From the NCBI GenBank assembly GCA_046727435.1, contig JBKPCR010000257.1, positions 1-6,722 of the forward strand: a stretch of 6,722 bases of DNA, written 5' to 3'. The notes beneath the pieces are model-generated. The model saw only the letters and a program-made list of their open reading frames with translations, was not told the origin of the DNA and made no database searches. A program made the position numbers and the translations under genes. Positions 6,301-6,722 of this stretch are shown here, piece by piece (position 1 is the first letter of the stretch; each line of letters starts with the position of its first letter). The DNA comes from CAVPRW01 sp046727435 [NCBI: bacterium] (GTDB lineage Bacteria; Tectomicrobia; Entotheonellia; J063).

Positions 6301-6722
6301 CAGGTGTCATGCCTGCCGCCCAGGTGTCGGGCTGACCGCATCGCCGCTGGGGTCGCGACTGCCCAGCACTCCCCCAAGCGCGGCGAAAGGGCGGTCACGT
6401 GGCATCCGACCGGGCATCCCGCCGAGCCGAGCGGCATCGGGAGAAGCCGTGGTTGACCCCACGCGGGAATCGTCGTTCGGGTGGAGTCGCCGACGCGGAG
6501 TATGGGCGACGGCCCACAGGCCAGGAGAAGGGCGGAGCGGGTCGGCAGCCGCCGCCTCGACACGCCCGCGCCACCCGGCGGAGCGGGGGGTCCGACGGTC
6601 AGCGGCCAACGGCGAGGAGGCACGGCGTCACCCGGTGTCGGGCTCACGGGCGCACGGCGGGCGGGTCAGGACGGCTCGGCCGCCCAGCCAGGGGCGTGGC
6701 GGCCGAAACCCGGCGGAACGGA
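6301..6722. other. Extremely GC-rich, foldable region of unknown nature reaching the window edge
   Basis: Composition jumps: 6541-6600 is 83% G+C, against 45% in 4921-4980. Translations in all frames are Arg/Ala/Gly/Pro-rich and low in hydrophobic residues. A plus-strand frame from a GTG at 6449 stays open to the edge, and a minus-strand frame spans 6285-6647, but neither resembles a protein domain; stop codons are simply rare at this composition. Local hairpins include CGTGG/CCACG (6448-6452, 6459-6463) and TGGGC/GCCCA around a GACG tetraloop (6503-6507, 6512-6516). GGTGTCGGGCT occurs twice (6323-6333, 6634-6644). This could be the 5' part of a structured RNA, for example domain I of a group II intron, or the border of a mobile element. 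No diagnostic motif was found, and rRNA, tRNA, tmRNA and RNase P RNA were not recognised. Confidence 0.25.

Noticed and set aside
6285-6647. Minus-strand protein of 120 residues
   Set aside because: It is a long open frame only because stops are rare at about 80% G+C; its Pro/Arg/Gly/Ala-rich translation matches no domain.

Overview
The window reads as bacterial chromosomal DNA of moderately high G+C content, with compact genes, Shine-Dalgarno sites and sigma70-like promoters. The enzyme mix (amidase-signature hydrolase, stand-alone MetE-like methyltransferases, luciferase-like flavin oxidoreductase, HGG-type alpha/beta hydrolase) is typical of the catabolic or accessory regions of large-genome soil or marine bacteria and of uncultivated lineages such as Tectomicrobia or Rokubacteria. 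That taxonomic hint is inference only; no marker gene is present.

Layout. 1-918 (+) is the C-terminal part of an amidase whose catalytic N-terminal half lies outside the window. A good promoter (951-980) and a small leader hairpin (1001-1018) precede two tandem genes, 1107-2279 and 2422-3453 (+). Both encode short cobalamin-independent methionine-synthase-like (MetE C-terminal domain) zinc methyltransferases. The 142-bp gap between them carries a G6/C6 hairpin fused to a CCCTCTCC-type palindromic repeat. A convergent gene, 3554-4534 (-), encodes a luciferase-like flavin-dependent oxidoreductase with its own well-formed promoter. A possible 3' gene remnant sits in the 100 bp between the convergent genes.

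4608-5255 holds no convincing gene. Its right half contains an evenly spaced array of about five related hairpins (4957-5170). The last one is followed by a T-rich tract just before an alpha/beta hydrolase gene (5256-6098, +). 6099-6722 has no convincing gene, and from about 6301 it becomes extremely GC-rich and foldable, which could be the edge of a structured RNA or mobile element.

How the genes might work together. The two MetE-like proteins keep all four zinc ligands and the substrate-contact motifs but lack the N-terminal domain of full MetE, so methyl or alkyl transfer to or from a thiol is well supported while the substrate is unknown. With the flavin oxidoreductase and two hydrolases nearby, a small-molecule degradation locus is plausible but unproven. 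No clearly new defence or mobile system is visible. The hairpin array and the GC-rich right edge are the parts not explained by known genes.
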